DNA of 62,133 nt from Lachnospiraceae bacterium (GCA_017441265.1 JAFRYE010000019.1:1-62133), one strand, 5' to 3'; shown: positions 36,262 to 45,388, counted from the stretch's first letter. The notes: generated by a model not told the origin, from the letters alone. A program made the numbers and translations.

Positions 36262-36391
36262 AGTGAAGAACATTTAGCCTCTGACGGTTCATGTGGAATC
36301 AACCACAGTGAGGTTAAATGCGTGAGACAGCCATGCGGCTGTCGTTTAGCCGACCGTCTGGGCAACAGGTATTCAAACGCTGTTGTCCTTT
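36262..36391 (+). ncRNA. ZTP (pfl motif) riboswitch with terminator
   Basis: The leader of pflB folds as expected for the pfl motif. CATTTAGCCTC (36271-36281) pairs with GAGGTTAAATG (36310-36320). Inside it a GTGG/CCAC stem (36293-36306) carries the conserved GGAA. A variable GACAGCC/GGCTGTC hairpin (about 36325-36342) follows, then the hallmark CCGACCGTCTGGGC (about 36350-36363). The last element overlaps a 9-bp terminator stem (GGGCAACAG with CTGTTGTCC) and a U-run ending near 36391. Binding of ZTP or ZMP, which signals lack of 10-formyl-THF, should prevent termination and raise formate production. Assigned by pattern, not by covariance search. Confidence 0.85.
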
Positions 36392-36457
36392 TTTATTTTC
36401 CGTGATGACACACTGACGCATTGAAGTGAACGGTTCACAGTACGAGGAGGTATTGCC

Positions 36458-38689
36458 ATGGATGCTTGGAAAGGTTTTGTCGGAGGCGCTTGGGAAAATG
36501 AGATCAACGTCCGCGACTTCATTCAGAAGAACTACACGCCCTACACCGGGGACGGCAGCTTTCTTGCCGGGCCGACGGACCGCACGAAGGAATTGATGGG
36601 CAAGCTTACCCACCTCTTCGATCTCGAGCAGCAGTTCGGCGGTGTCCTCGACATCGACACGCAGCATGTCACCTCGCTTCTCAACTATAAGCCGGGTTAC
36701 CTGGATAAGGACAGGGAGCTGATCGTGGGTCTGCAGACCGACCGGCCCCTGCGTCGCGGCGTCAACCCCTTCGGCGGCCTCAACATGACCAGAAAGGCCT
36801 GCCAGGCTTACGGCTACGAACTCTCCGAGAAGGTTGAGGAGGAGTTTTTATACCGCACCACCCACAATGACGGCGTCTTCCGCGTCTACAGCGACGAGAT
36901 CCGCAAGGCCCGCCACGTTGGCATCATCACCGGCCTTCCGGACGCCTACGGCAGAGGCCGCATCATCGGCGACTACCGCCGCGTGGCTCTCTACGGCGTC
37001 GACCGCCTGATCGAGGAAAAGACGAAGGACAAGGCGGAGCTCGCCGCTTCGCAGCCCATGGATGCCGAGACAATCCGCCGCCTCGAGGAGCTCTATCAGC
37101 AGATCAACTTCCTCGGGAAGCTCAAGGACATGGCGCTTCTCTACGGCATCGATATCAGCAAGCCCGCCACGAACTCCCGGGAGGCGATCCAGTGGCTGTA
37201 CTTCGGCTACCTCGGAGCCATCAAGGAGCAGAACGGCGCGGCGATGAGCCTGGGACGCACGTCCACCTTCCTGGATATTTATTTTGAGCGCGACCTCGCG
37301 AACGGCGTCTACACCGAGAGCGAGCTGCAGGAACTTCTCGACGACTTCGTGATGAAGCTCCGCATGGCGCGTCACCTCCGCACCCCCGAGTACAACGAAC
37401 TCTTCGCAGGCGATCCGATGTGGATCACCGAGTCCGTCGGCGGTATGGGCGAGGACGGCCGCACGCTTGTCACGAAAAACTCCTTCCGCATCCTCAACAC
37501 GCTCTACACCTTAGGTCCGTCCGCCGAGCCGAACCTCACCGTGCTGTGGTCGAAGGATCTCCCTCAGAATTTCAAGAATTTTGCGACGAAGGTATCCTGC
37601 GATACCGACGCCATCCAATATGAAAATGACGACCTGATGCGCCCGATCTACGGCGACGACTACGGCATCGCCTGCTGCGTCTCCGCGATGCGCCTCGGCA
37701 AGGACATGCAGTTCTTCGGCGCAAGAGCGAACCTTGCGAAGCTTCTTTTGATGAGCTTAAACGGCGGCCGCGACGAGCGCTACAACATGCAGGTCGGTCC
37801 GGAGATGCCCGTCTACGAGGGTGAGTATCTCGAGTACGACAAGGTTTGCGAGCGCATGGCCTTCTACCGCGACTGGCTCGCGAAGACCTACGTCACCGCG
37901 ATGAACATGATCCACTACATGCACGACAAATACGCTTACGAGAAGACGCAGATGGCCCTTCACGACACGAACGTTCACCGCTACATGGCGTTCGGCGTCG
38001 CCGGCCTGTCGGTTCTCGCCGACTCTCTGTCCGCGATCAAATACGCCAAAGTGAAGGCAATCCGCGCCCCGGAGACCGGTCTCATCAAAGACTTCGAGAC
38101 CACGGGCGAGTTCCCCTGCTATGGCAACGACGATGACCGTGTCGACCTTCTCGCGAAGGAGCAGACCGAGCTCTTCCTTGCGGCACTTAAGAAGACTCCT
38201 ACCTACCGGAACGCCGAGCATACGCTCTCGATTCTCACGATCACCTCGAACGTCATGTACGGCAAGAAAACCGGCAATACGCCCGACGGCCGCCGTGCCG
38301 GAGAGCCCTTCGCTCCCGGTGCCAACCCGATGCACGGGCGCGACCGAAGCGGTGCTCTCGCATCCCTCAACTCGGTGGCTAAACTTTCCTACAAGACCTG
38401 CAAGGACGGCATCAGCAACACGTTCTCGATCATTCCGCAGGCACTCGGCCACAATGAGTCTGAGCGTTGCGCTAACCTGATCCACATTTTGGACGGATAT
38501 TTTGCGCAGATGGCGCACCACTTAAATGTCAATGTCCTGAACCGCGAAACCCTGATTGACGCTATGAATCATCCGGAGAAATATCCGACACTCACGATCC
38601 GCGTCTCAGGCTACGCCGTAACCTTCAACAAACTTACTCTCGAACAGAAAAAGGAAGTTATCTCGCGGACATTCCACGAGGCAGTATAA
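36458..38689 (+). CDS. pflB: Formate C-acetyltransferase (pyruvate formate-lyase)
   Basis: A 743-residue glycyl-radical enzyme that splits pyruvate with CoA into formate and acetyl-CoA. The catalytic cysteine pair is C406-C407 (GIACCVSAM), and the radical glycine is G718 in RVSGYAVTF near the C-terminus. Length and these motifs fit true pyruvate formate-lyase, not a diol dehydratase or choline lyase. GAGGAGG precedes ATG 36458. The gene sits behind the ZTP riboswitch and ahead of its activase gene pflA, with two hairpins between. It is oxygen-sensitive once activated, in agreement with an anaerobic host. Confidence 0.97.
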   Translation: MDAWKGFVGGAWENEINVRDFIQKNYTPYTGDGSFLAGPTDRTKELMGKLTHLFDLEQQFGGVLDIDTQHVTSLLNYKPGYLDKDRELIVGLQTDRPLRRGVNPFGGLNMTRKACQAYGYELSEKVEEEFLYRTTHNDGVFRVYSDEIRKARHVGIITGLPDAYGRGRIIGDYRRVALYGVDRLIEEKTKDKAELAASQPMDAETIRRLEELYQQINFLGKLKDMALLYGIDISKPATNSREAIQWLYFGYLGAIKEQNGAAMSLGRTSTFLDIYFERDLANGVYTESELQELLDDFVMKLRMARHLRTPEYNELFAGDPMWITESVGGMGEDGRTLVTKNSFRILNTLYTLGPSAEPNLTVLWSKDLPQNFKNFATKVSCDTDAIQYENDDLMRPIYGDDYGIACCVSAMRLGKDMQFFGARANLAKLLLMSLNGGRDERYNMQVGPEMPVYEGEYLEYDKVCERMAFYRDWLAKTYVTAMNMIHYMHDKYAYEKTQMALHDTNVHRYMAFGVAGLSVLADSLSAIKYAKVKAIRAPETGLIKDFETTGEFPCYGNDDDRVDLLAKEQTELFLAALKKTPTYRNAEHTLSILTITSNVMYGKKTGNTPDGRRAGEPFAPGANPMHGRDRSGALASLNSVAKLSYKTCKDGISNTFSIIPQALGHNESERCANLIHILDGYFAQMAHHLNVNVLNRETLIDAMNHPEKYPTLTIRVSGYAVTFNKLTLEQKKEVISRTFHEAV

Positions 38690-38705
38690 TCAGAATCACG
38701 CTCCG

Positions 38706-38747
38706 CGCACCTACCGGATACCGGATTTTCGCCGGTTGGTAGGTGCG
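38706..38747 (+). repeat. Hairpin repeat copy 1 between pflB and pflA
   Basis: CGCACCTACC (38706-38715) pairs perfectly with GGTAGGTGCG (38738-38747), and ACCGG/CCGGT extends the stem inside. It lies 17 bases after the pflB stop without a U-run. A near-copy of the left arm and following bases occurs at 38794. Confidence 0.75.
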
Positions 38748-38793
38748 CTTTGGCCTATAACCGCCCTGCGGCGGCAGGCTTCCGGCTTCCGCA

Positions 38794-38830
38794 CACCTAC
38801 CGGATACCGATTTTCCCTGTGCCGGTAGGT
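38794..38830 (+). repeat. Hairpin repeat copy 2 before pflA
   Basis: CACCTACCGGATACCG is repeated from copy 1. ACCTACCGG (38795-38803) pairs with CCGGTAGGT (38822-38830). It ends about 20 bases before ATG 38850 and could affect mRNA processing or access to the pflA ribosome site. Confidence 0.75.
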
Positions 38831-38849
38831 ACAATTCAAAGGAATCAAC

Positions 38850-39596
38850 ATGAAAGACTTGTCTGCAGAAGTAAAAGGTCGCATCCACTCGTTCCAATCC
38901 CTCGGCGCCGTCGACGGTCCGGGGCTTCGTTTCGTTGTCTTTCTTCAGGGATGTCCTCTTCGCTGCATGTACTGCCACAATCCGGACACCTGGGATCCCG
39001 CTGCCGGCACGGAGTATACCGTGGACGAGGTCGTCGCTAAGATTCTTCGCTACCGCCCTTACTTCGGCGAGGACGGCGGCGTAACCGTCTCCGGCGGCGA
39101 AGCGCTGCTGCAGATGCGCTTTGTGACCGCCCTGTTCACGCGCCTTCACGGGGAAGGCATCAACACCTGCCTCGACACCTCCGGCGCGGCTTTCACGGAT
39201 GCCCAGATTCCGCTACTTGAGCAACTTCTCTCCGTCACGGACCTTGTGATCTGCGATATCAAGTTCACAAACGAAGAAGACTACCTCTCGCATACGAAAG
39301 GCAGTCTCCATCGCGTTCTTTCTTTTCTGTCCCTCACACAAGCTTCCTGCGTACCTCTGTGGGTACGTCAGGTTATCGTTCCCGGCTTCACCGACTCCGA
39401 GTCCGATGTTCGCGCCATGATCGCGCTGGCGCAGCGCTATGACAATCTTCGTAAAATCGAACTGTTGCCGTTCCGCAAGCTCTGCATCACCAAGTATGAA
39501 GCTCTCGGAATTCCGTTTCCGTGCGCCGGTGTCGAGGAGTGCGATGAGGCGACAATTGCTTCACTGACCCCCCTCATCCCTGAAGCCCTTCGCTGA
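38850..39596 (+). CDS. pflA: Pyruvate formate-lyase activating enzyme (radical SAM)
   Basis: A 248-residue radical SAM enzyme that makes the glycyl radical on PflB. The [4Fe-4S] ligands are C35, C39 and C42 in GCPLRCMYCHNPDTW. The SAM-binding GGE motif appears in VTVSGGEALLQ (about 77-87), and the C-terminal LLPFRKLCITKYEALG is typical of the activase. No extra ferredoxin domain is present, which fits PFL activases and not the activases of other glycyl-radical enzymes. AAAGGA precedes ATG 38850. It lies 160 bases after pflB on the same strand and ends 8 bases before a convergent gene. Confidence 0.96.
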   Translation: MKDLSAEVKGRIHSFQSLGAVDGPGLRFVVFLQGCPLRCMYCHNPDTWDPAAGTEYTVDEVVAKILRYRPYFGEDGGVTVSGGEALLQMRFVTALFTRLHGEGINTCLDTSGAAFTDAQIPLLEQLLSVTDLVICDIKFTNEEDYLSHTKGSLHRVLSFLSLTQASCVPLWVRQVIVPGFTDSESDVRAMIALAQRYDNLRKIELLPFRKLCITKYEALGIPFPCAGVEECDEATIASLTPLIPEALR

Positions 39597-39604
39597 GCGC
39601 AGCA

Positions 39605-41179
39605 TCACTCCCACCGACACTGAACATCCCACGTCTTAGCACCCATTCCGGGAACATACTCGACCACTTTGGTAAATGAAGTCTCCAAACTTCCTTTGTA
39701 CATCAATCCGTCTTTGTTGTAGACACGCACAACAGCGTAATCAATTCCGGAAAAGTGAACGACAGCAAGCCGCTCTCCGTCGAAAGCCATGGTTTCCCCA
39801 AAACCAACCTCTACGTTTGATTCCAACATCTTAGCATACGTACCATCCGATTTTTTCCCGATCACGAAAAACTTCGAATGCTCCCGCAGAAACTTCTCGT
39901 TTTCGTTGAAATTGAATTCACTGTCATCCGAGTACTTCAACCCCTTTGCAACGCTGACGAGAACAAAATCTTCTCCGCATACGCTGTAAGCGGCGAGATA
40001 CGTTCCCGGTTCCGCATCGTCTGCAAGCATCTCATCATACAGGCAGTTGCAGGATTTCATGTCGATAATTCTCTCTCCGACCTGACCGTCAAGAGTATAG
40101 TTTATCGCCATCACTCCCATTTCTTCGGAGATTGAGATCTCACAGTTTCGCATCGCAGGATTCAACGGTACAAACAACCGCAATTCATCTGTCAGAGCCG
40201 TTGTTATACCGGTCTCGTGATTCAATTTGAAAGGCAGAATGTAAATTCCGTAACCACCGGGGATCAACGATGTATCAACGACATTCCCCTGCTCAGTGTG
40301 CGGGTCAAATGTGAAATACACTGCATCATTGTAGATTACACTGCTGAAAACCGGATTGAATTGATCAGTTCCGACCCTCTCAACACTCAGCCAGAAATCA
40401 TCAAATTCATCTCCTTCATGATCATACGAAAACTCAAAAGCATCCTCACGGATAACGGGGATTCTGAAAAACTCCTCGAGTTTCTTAGCCGCTTTGGCCG
40501 TTTCCGTATAGTCCACCGAAACATTGTTGTTATTATCTGTATCCTTATTTTCATAGAAAGAGCTATGGCGGATTTCCGAACCGCTGGCCACAAAGTGATT
40601 ATCGTCGGACGGAACGTCAATATAGCTCGATTGAGTATCTCCGCTGTATGGCAATGAAACCCGATAGATCATCGGATAATATGTAAGAATATCCGAAAGG
40701 GAAACTTTCACGGGTTGTCCGTCAGTCACAAGCGTATTTTTGATGTCTTGCGATATAAACTTACTCAGATACTTTCTATCGCCGTTCAAAGAATATCCGT
40801 CAATATAATCTCCGAGTCCAAAATTCTGCGATTCCCAATGACGGTTACTCTTCTCCTCGGATTCCTTCTCCCGGTTTTTCAGATCATCGGTATCGCTCAT
40901 CGTCCGGGAAGTAACCGAAACGCCGTCCGTAGTGTATCGGATCGTTTGCTCCCACTGTTTATCGCTGATATTGGAATAATCCGCGGTCTTCTCGTTGTAT
41001 ATCCCCGGATATTCCATAAACGATATCGTCAATCCCGCTGCGGCAGAAGTACTTCCCTCTTGTGTCGTCTCGGTCAAAACAATCGTATTCTCACGGTGTT
41101 TCAACACACCGATGATCACTGCAGAGCCCACCGTCGTCACCAATAATGCGACTGCCATAATGATCAGATGCTTTCTCAT
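39605..41179 (-). CDS. Anchored extracytoplasmic protein of the YtrA-type ABC operon
   Basis: A 524-residue protein with one N-terminal helix (about 5-25) and a large extracytoplasmic part without a lipobox. The region is beta-rich with many Asp, Tyr and Ser residues; an NNNN run lies near 215. The C-terminal half (about 270-500) has short repeated blocks such as GYGIYILPF, AMRNCEIS and GERLAVVHFSG, suggesting a beta-propeller. No catalytic motif seen. It is the last gene of the six-gene operon starting with a GntR-type regulator and may act as a sensing or binding partner of the transporter. The stop lies 8 bases from the convergent pflA. Confidence 0.72.
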   Translation of the reverse strand: MRKHLIIMAVALLVTTVGSAVIIGVLKHRENTIVLTETTQEGSTSAAAGLTISFMEYPGIYNEKTADYSNISDKQWEQTIRYTTDGVSVTSRTMSDTDDLKNREKESEEKSNRHWESQNFGLGDYIDGYSLNGDRKYLSKFISQDIKNTLVTDGQPVKVSLSDILTYYPMIYRVSLPYSGDTQSSYIDVPSDDNHFVASGSEIRHSSFYENKDTDNNNNVSVDYTETAKAAKKLEEFFRIPVIREDAFEFSYDHEGDEFDDFWLSVERVGTDQFNPVFSSVIYNDAVYFTFDPHTEQGNVVDTSLIPGGYGIYILPFKLNHETGITTALTDELRLFVPLNPAMRNCEISISEEMGVMAINYTLDGQVGERIIDMKSCNCLYDEMLADDAEPGTYLAAYSVCGEDFVLVSVAKGLKYSDDSEFNFNENEKFLREHSKFFVIGKKSDGTYAKMLESNVEVGFGETMAFDGERLAVVHFSGIDYAVVRVYNKDGLMYKGSLETSFTKVVEYVPGMGAKTWDVQCRWE

Positions 41180-41189
41180 AACGTTCTCC

Positions 41190-41876
41190 TCACTTTTCCG
41201 TCTTCCGACTGCTGATGAATTCCGTGAAACAACAACCGGCTGCCAAACTGGTCAACCCGATATAGATTCCGCGATAGATCTCGAAAATCCTGTCGTCGAC
41301 CTCGGCGTAATCTGTTTTTCTCCAACGAAGAACCGCTTCCCGGAGCGGCTTTAAAAGACTGCCCTCATCTTTGATTCCCATGACACTGATAATACAGAAC
41401 ACCCACAACAGCAGTGTAACGATTCCGAGCACTACGGAAAATGCTTTATACCGCTTGTTGAAAAGCACTCGGATCGCCGCGATCGCCACGATTCCGGTGT
41501 ACAGCATCGCGGCTACCAAAAACACCGGACCACCACCTATATGCTCATGTTCCGCAATCCACTCGAGGCCGGTATTGACAACCCCCATCACCGCTCCTTT
41601 GGCATCTTCGAACTTCTCAAGAAAAGACCATACGGAGCACAGCAATGCCAATACCGCACAGACGATACCGGACTTCTTCCGAGTCGCGATTCCTACGATC
41701 AGATACCCCGCAGGAATCAGGAATACCCAGCAATTCAGGATTGGAAATATTCCGTCAGCCCGTTTCGCTGTCTCTGCTAAAGGAACCCATTTGTCGAAGA
41801 TTGCCTCCAACATCAAAAATGCAAATCCCATCAGCAGGACAATCCTTCCGATCCACAGATATTCTGTCCGTTTCAT
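41190..41876 (-). CDS. Membrane protein of the YtrA-type operon
   Basis: A 228-residue membrane protein with about six hydrophobic segments (10-27, 45-65, 68-85, 115-135, 145-168, 203-220). A soluble stretch between the last two (KTDYAEVDDRIFEIY) is charged. No family motif was recognised. Spacing of 10 bases to the next gene and 15 bases to the ATPase gene indicates an operon member. It may be an accessory subunit of the ABC system. Function unknown. Confidence 0.7.
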   Translation of the reverse strand: MKRTEYLWIGRIVLLMGFAFLMLEAIFDKWVPLAETAKRADGIFPILNCWVFLIPAGYLIVGIATRKKSGIVCAVLALLCSVWSFLEKFEDAKGAVMGVVNTGLEWIAEHEHIGGGPVFLVAAMLYTGIVAIAAIRVLFNKRYKAFSVVLGIVTLLLWVFCIISVMGIKDEGSLLKPLREAVLRWRKTDYAEVDDRIFEIYRGIYIGLTSLAAGCCFTEFISSRKTEK

Positions 41877-41891
41877 TATCCCCCTCCAGTC

Positions 41892-42632
41892 TCACTCACG
41901 TTTCGCCCCGGTGATAAGCTCCAGTGACCGGCTGACGCGGTCCGCCTGATAGCCGTAGAGTTTCTTCACGTAATCCACCAGTTTCTCACCGTTTTCCTCA
42001 AGATCTGCGATCTGCACGTCACCGATGACCGTTCCTTTCCGAAGCATTACCGCACGGTCAATGAAGCCCTCGACCTCTTCGATCAGGTGTGTCGACAAAA
42101 CGATCGTCTCCGTCGGTTCCAGAATCCCCAGAAGGACTTTGTAAAAATCCTCGCGATTGAAAATGTCATGCCCTACGAAAGGCTCATCGAGGAAAATGTA
42201 TTCCGCGCCCTGACAAAGCGCCAGGATCACTTCCACCTGGCTTTTCTGCCCGGCAGAGAGCGTCTTGACCGGCCGGTCCAACGGAAGCTCGAAGAACTCC
42301 GTCAAACCGCGGAATCGCTCTTTTCGAAACTTCGGAAAATGATGCTCATAAAACTCCGCATGCTCCGCTGCCGTCATCTCCGGTAAGAAGCTGAACTCGC
42401 AGGTTCCGAACGCCAGTCTTGCGATGTTTTTCCGGGTGATGGGCTCGCCGTCCAGAAGGATCTGTCCGCTGTGTCCTACAAAGCCGAAAACACATTTCAT
42501 CAACGTGGTCTTGCCGGCGCCGTTCTCACCGAACAGACCGATGATCTCACCCTGCCCGATGGAAAGATTCACATCTTTCAGAGCTTCCACAGAGCCGGAG
42601 TAGCGTTTTCCGACATTCTTCAACTCCACCAT
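41892..42632 (-). CDS. ABC transporter ATP-binding protein
   Basis: A 246-residue ATPase with Walker A GENGAGKTT (about 35-43), signature LSAGQKSQVE (about 123-132, with Ala in the usual Gly position), Walker B YIFLDEPFVG and the switch His in LSTHLIEE. Size and neighbours fit an ABC-2 exporter of the YtrB/CcmA type. The gene overlaps the upstream membrane-protein gene by 13 bases. It is the only ATPase in the six-gene operon and should power the membrane subunits encoded at 42620-44012. The transported compound is unknown; in Bacillus, ytr genes respond to cell-wall antibiotics. Confidence 0.9.
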   Translation of the reverse strand: MVELKNVGKRYSGSVEALKDVNLSIGQGEIIGLFGENGAGKTTLMKCVFGFVGHSGQILLDGEPITRKNIARLAFGTCEFSFLPEMTAAEHAEFYEHHFPKFRKERFRGLTEFFELPLDRPVKTLSAGQKSQVEVILALCQGAEYIFLDEPFVGHDIFNREDFYKVLLGILEPTETIVLSTHLIEEVEGFIDRAVMLRKGTVIGDVQIADLEENGEKLVDYVKKLYGYQADRVSRSLELITGAKRE

Positions 42633-43306
42633 AACAACATCCTCCCGATATTGACCGTAATACGATCCGGCAGTCTTTCCGGAATCGTATAGTTACAATA
42701 AACCCAATAATACAAAGCGCCGAGTCCTACGCATACCAGAACCGAAACAAGTATCATGATGATCGGCATCGTCAGGCATCTCCGGTTCAATTCCGCACCG
42801 CTCCTGAACCGTTTCATCAGATAAATGCTTTTCGTCGGCCGATAGAAACTGCAATAATTCATAATAATCTCAACGATCGCGAACACGATGACTACGGGGA
42901 GCAGCCAGAACACACCACCCATCATTTCATCGAAATTCGACACCTTGACAATCTCGGTTTCTACCTGATAGTACTTCGGCCACTCCGGTTCGGTAACGGG
43001 CTGACCGTCGACGAATTCCTCGATTTTGTAATGAATCCCGTTCACGAAAACGTAATCCGGGTAATAATACACCGGGTAATTCTCCAGAACTCGTTTGCCG
43101 TCCGCTGTCACACGGTATACCGCCATCAATGTCCACGGATCCTTATTCTTCTCTTTCAGGTATCTCCCGAAAAACATGAAGAAGCTGCAGATCACGATTG
43201 CGGCAACCGCCAGATAGATCACAAGACGGTATCTGCGGCGTGCACTCAAGCCCCCCTGCCCCATAGCATTGGCCGGAAACCACCGGTCAACAATCCGTCG
43301 TTTCAT
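42620..43306 (-). CDS. Membrane subunit A of the YtrA-type ABC operon
   Basis: A 228-residue protein with a basic N-terminus and four likely helices (about 28-48, 130-152, 180-203 and one weaker). An extracytoplasmic domain lies at about 55-125 with many Tyr and Pro residues (ENYPVYYYPDYVFVNG). It overlaps the preceding gene by 20 bases and the ATPase gene by 13 bases, strongly suggesting coupled translation. No named family was recognised. It is probably a permease or an accessory subunit. Confidence 0.7.
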   Translation of the reverse strand: MKRRIVDRWFPANAMGQGGLSARRRYRLVIYLAVAAIVICSFFMFFGRYLKEKNKDPWTLMAVYRVTADGKRVLENYPVYYYPDYVFVNGIHYKIEEFVDGQPVTEPEWPKYYQVETEIVKVSNFDEMMGGVFWLLPVVIVFAIVEIIMNYCSFYRPTKSIYLMKRFRSGAELNRRCLTMPIIMILVSVLVCVGLGALYYWVYCNYTIPERLPDRITVNIGRMLLWWS

Positions 43307-44012
43307 CTTCGGTTCGTTCCTTTCCGTTTTGCAGGTGCTTTACCGTCAGCACGATCGTTGTCACCATCGCCAGAACAAGGAAAAATACCACTTCCGTTCT
43401 CATCCCTATCAAAAATGCCACTGCCATCAAAATCAACGTTATGATACCGACTCCACGCGATGCGCTTTTACCGCCGAACATGGATATGCACCCGCAGGCT
43501 ACTCCGGCGGCGATAGTACGGAGAATTCCCATCAGCCAACCTCCCGCGTTGAACGTGGGAATCACGTTTCTGTACGGGTTTATGTAATACAATGAGGCAA
43601 CCACATCCTGCGGTCCGCCCTGATTCCACCGCGTAGAATTGTGAATCAAGCCTGCGGCCCCCAGTGTAATGATCTCCACCTGCCAGAGCATCAGCATAAA
43701 CAGCGTGCAAACCGCAATGTTCCATACAAGCACCATTCGCTCGGAGATCTGCAGTCGGGAAAACATGTATCGCTGCTGATCCTTTGCGAAAAGCATCCCG
43801 GAGCATTCCATGGCAACCATCGCCGATCCGACCGCAAATATCACAAGAAACAGAATGTGTCCGGCGCCGACGGAAAAACTCGGGACCGATTCTCCCGTGA
43901 AGAACAACCAGTATACCGGCAACGTAATGAGCGGAATACACGCTAACGTGATCAGCACCCACTTCATCTTAAGCCGGATCAAAAGAGTTGCAACCGATAA
44001 ATGTTCTTTCAT
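43287..44012 (-). CDS. Membrane subunit B of the YtrA-type ABC operon
   Basis: A 241-residue membrane protein with about six helices (17-37, 50-70, 92-118, 155-180, 183-205, 208-225), in line with an ABC-2 type permease. It starts 15 bases after the GntR-type regulator stop and overlaps the next gene by 20 bases. It pairs naturally with the ATPase encoded at 41892-42632. The substrate is not known. Confidence 0.72.
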   Translation of the reverse strand: MKEHLSVATLLIRLKMKWVLITLACIPLITLPVYWLFFTGESVPSFSVGAGHILFLVIFAVGSAMVAMECSGMLFAKDQQRYMFSRLQISERMVLVWNIAVCTLFMLMLWQVEIITLGAAGLIHNSTRWNQGGPQDVVASLYYINPYRNVIPTFNAGGWLMGILRTIAAGVACGCISMFGGKSASRGVGIITLILMAVAFLIGMRTEVVFFLVLAMVTTIVLTVKHLQNGKERTEDETTDC

Positions 44013-44027
44013 TTTTCCATCCTCCCG

Positions 44028-44405
44028 TTATATCTCTTCCCAGAAGCGCTCGATCAGGCGAAGTGCTTCGTCCTTGGTGATTCCCATTTGCCGCAATGCT
44101 TCCGTCATGCTTTTGATGTCATCCTTCAGCAAATCCTCCCGAAGCTTGCGGATCATCGCATCATTCAATGTCATGGAACTCTTTGTTCCGGTCTGTGATT
44201 CAATCAATTTTTCATCCTCCAACATCTTGAACGCTTTCTGCACTGTGTTCGGATTGATCCCCAGCAGGGCTGACAACTCGCGCCTCGATGGCAGCTCATC
44301 TCCGTCCCGGATCGTCCCGGCAACCGCCCCTCGCTTGATGTAGAGGAGAATCTGCTGGTAAATCGGCGTTCCGTCCGTCGGTTTAAACTCCATAAATGAA
44401 ATCAT
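44028..44405 (-). CDS. GntR-family regulator, YtrA subfamily
   Basis: A 125-residue repressor with the GntR winged helix at about 10-75 (PIYQQILLYIKRGAVAG, LPSRRELSALLGINPNTVQKAF) and only a short helical C-terminal dimerisation tail, as in the YtrA subfamily. Such proteins usually repress the ABC-transporter operon they head. ATG 44405 is chosen because GGGGA lies 4 bases upstream; an ATG at 44459 lies inside the operator. Two palindromes at 44449-44466 and 44475-44492 cover the promoter, so self-regulation is very likely. The inducer is unknown. Confidence 0.9.
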   Translation of the reverse strand: MISFMEFKPTDGTPIYQQILLYIKRGAVAGTIRDGDELPSRRELSALLGINPNTVQKAFKMLEDEKLIESQTGTKSSMTLNDAMIRKLREDLLKDDIKSMTEALRQMGITKDEALRLIERFWEEI

Positions 44406-44448
44406 TCTGTCCCCACTCTCCTGTCCGTGATTCTCCTTCGTCCAAAGT

Positions 44449-44466
44449 GTATTAGTCATGTAATAC
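44449..44466. promoter_or_regulatory. YtrA-type operator 1
   Basis: GTATTA, six bases, TAATAC: a perfect 18-bp palindrome immediately downstream of the promoter, in the leader of the regulator gene. It is flanked by AAAGTGT. Confidence 0.75.
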
Positions 44467-44474
44467 GGTTGACT

Positions 44475-44492
44475 GTATTATACGACTAGTAC
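44475..44492. promoter_or_regulatory. YtrA-type operator 2
   Basis: GTATTA, six bases, TAGTAC: a second 18-bp palindrome with one mismatch that covers the -10 box (44477-44482) and part of the spacer. Centres of the two operators are 26 bp apart. With the flanking AAAGTGT/ACACTTT the whole region is a 23-bp-arm inverted repeat. Confidence 0.75.
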
Positions 44493-44505
44493 ACTTTGCT
44501 GTCAA
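44477..44505 (-). promoter_or_regulatory. Consensus promoter of the YtrA-type operon
   Basis: TTGACA (44505-44500) and TATAAT (44482-44477) are exactly 17 bases apart, a perfect sigma-A consensus. Such a strong promoter suggests tight repression by the regulator it drives. Confidence 0.9.
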
Positions 44506-44535
44506 TAGCCTTTTGCAAAAAAAATTCAAAACATG

Positions 44536-44577
44536 AAAAAAGACGCTTCCCGCACGGTCTTTCCGCCGGAAAGCGCC
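44536..44577 (-). terminator. Terminator of the methyltransferase gene
   Basis: GGCGCTTTCC (44577-44568) pairs with GGGAAGCGTC (44551-44542) with two G-U pairs, followed by six U residues (44541-44536). Confidence 0.85.
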
Positions 44578-44587
44578 TCCCTTGATT

Positions 44588-45388
44588 CTATTGTTTGCGG
44601 CAGATGTACAGAAGCTGGCTCGACGCTCCTAAAAGCTCCCGCTTCTCGCAGGTAGCCAGATGGTATCGAAAGAACTCCCGGAAGTCCTCGTCGCTCATCG
44701 AAAAATCGCTCCGCGCCTCCGCCAGTTCCAGCACCGTGTTCGCGGCCACCGTCGTCACATGATCGACGGGCTCGCTTCGGAACAGTTCCTCGAACTCAAC
44801 GATATCGTAGCCCGTGAAGAGTTGCTCCGCAAAATGCCTCGTCCGGTATTCCGCATCAAAGTTCTCAACGATACCGTCGTGCAGTGTCTCCTTCAGGTAA
44901 TTGTCGAACATGATGGCGTACACCGACAGAAACGCCACCAGGATGACGCCGCCTTTCTTCGTCACGCGGACGGCCTCGCGGATCGCCCGGCGGACGTCCT
45001 CCGATTCATACAGATGGTACATCGGTCCGAAGGACAGTGTCACGTCAAAGGATTCATCGGAAAATGCGGCAAGGTTCGTGGCATCCCCCGAAACCGCCTG
45101 CAGGCGGACGCTGCCTTCCGGGAGCGATGTCATTTTCCGACGAAGCACCTCGAGGTTAGAATCCACCAGTTCCACCGCGGTCACATCGTAGCCCTCCTTC
45201 GCCAACGCCAGCGAATAGCGGCCGGTTCCGGCTCCCAGCTCGATCAGCTTCGCGCCGGGCTTCGCGAAGCGGTGTATGTACTCCATCGTCGTCGCGTACT
45301 CCAGCTGGCCGTGGCGGCTTCTCTCGAGCCTCCCGTCCTCCTCAAACTCTCCGTAAAATTCGCTCACGATCTTCAATCGATCATCCAT
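44588..45388 (-). CDS. Class I SAM-dependent methyltransferase
   Basis: A 266-residue methyltransferase of the UbiE/small-molecule type. The SAM site is LIELGAGTGRYSLALAKEGYD (about 45-64, motif I), followed by the acidic AVELVDSN (motif II) and SFDVTLSFGPMYHLY (motif IV). The C-terminal part (about 150-266) is helical. The substrate is not clear; it is not an Erm-type rRNA methylase by its motifs. ATG 45388 has AAAGGAG 7 bases upstream. Directly before it lies a terminator-like hairpin (45447-45479) and an unannotated 28-codon ORF (45515-45601), so expression may depend on readthrough or attenuation. Confidence 0.9.
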   Translation of the reverse strand: MDDRLKIVSEFYGEFEEDGRLERSRHGQLEYATTMEYIHRFAKPGAKLIELGAGTGRYSLALAKEGYDVTAVELVDSNLEVLRRKMTSLPEGSVRLQAVSGDATNLAAFSDESFDVTLSFGPMYHLYESEDVRRAIREAVRVTKKGGVILVAFLSVYAIMFDNYLKETLHDGIVENFDAEYRTRHFAEQLFTGYDIVEFEELFRSEPVDHVTTVAANTVLELAEARSDFSMSDEDFREFFRYHLATCEKRELLGASSQLLYICRKQ

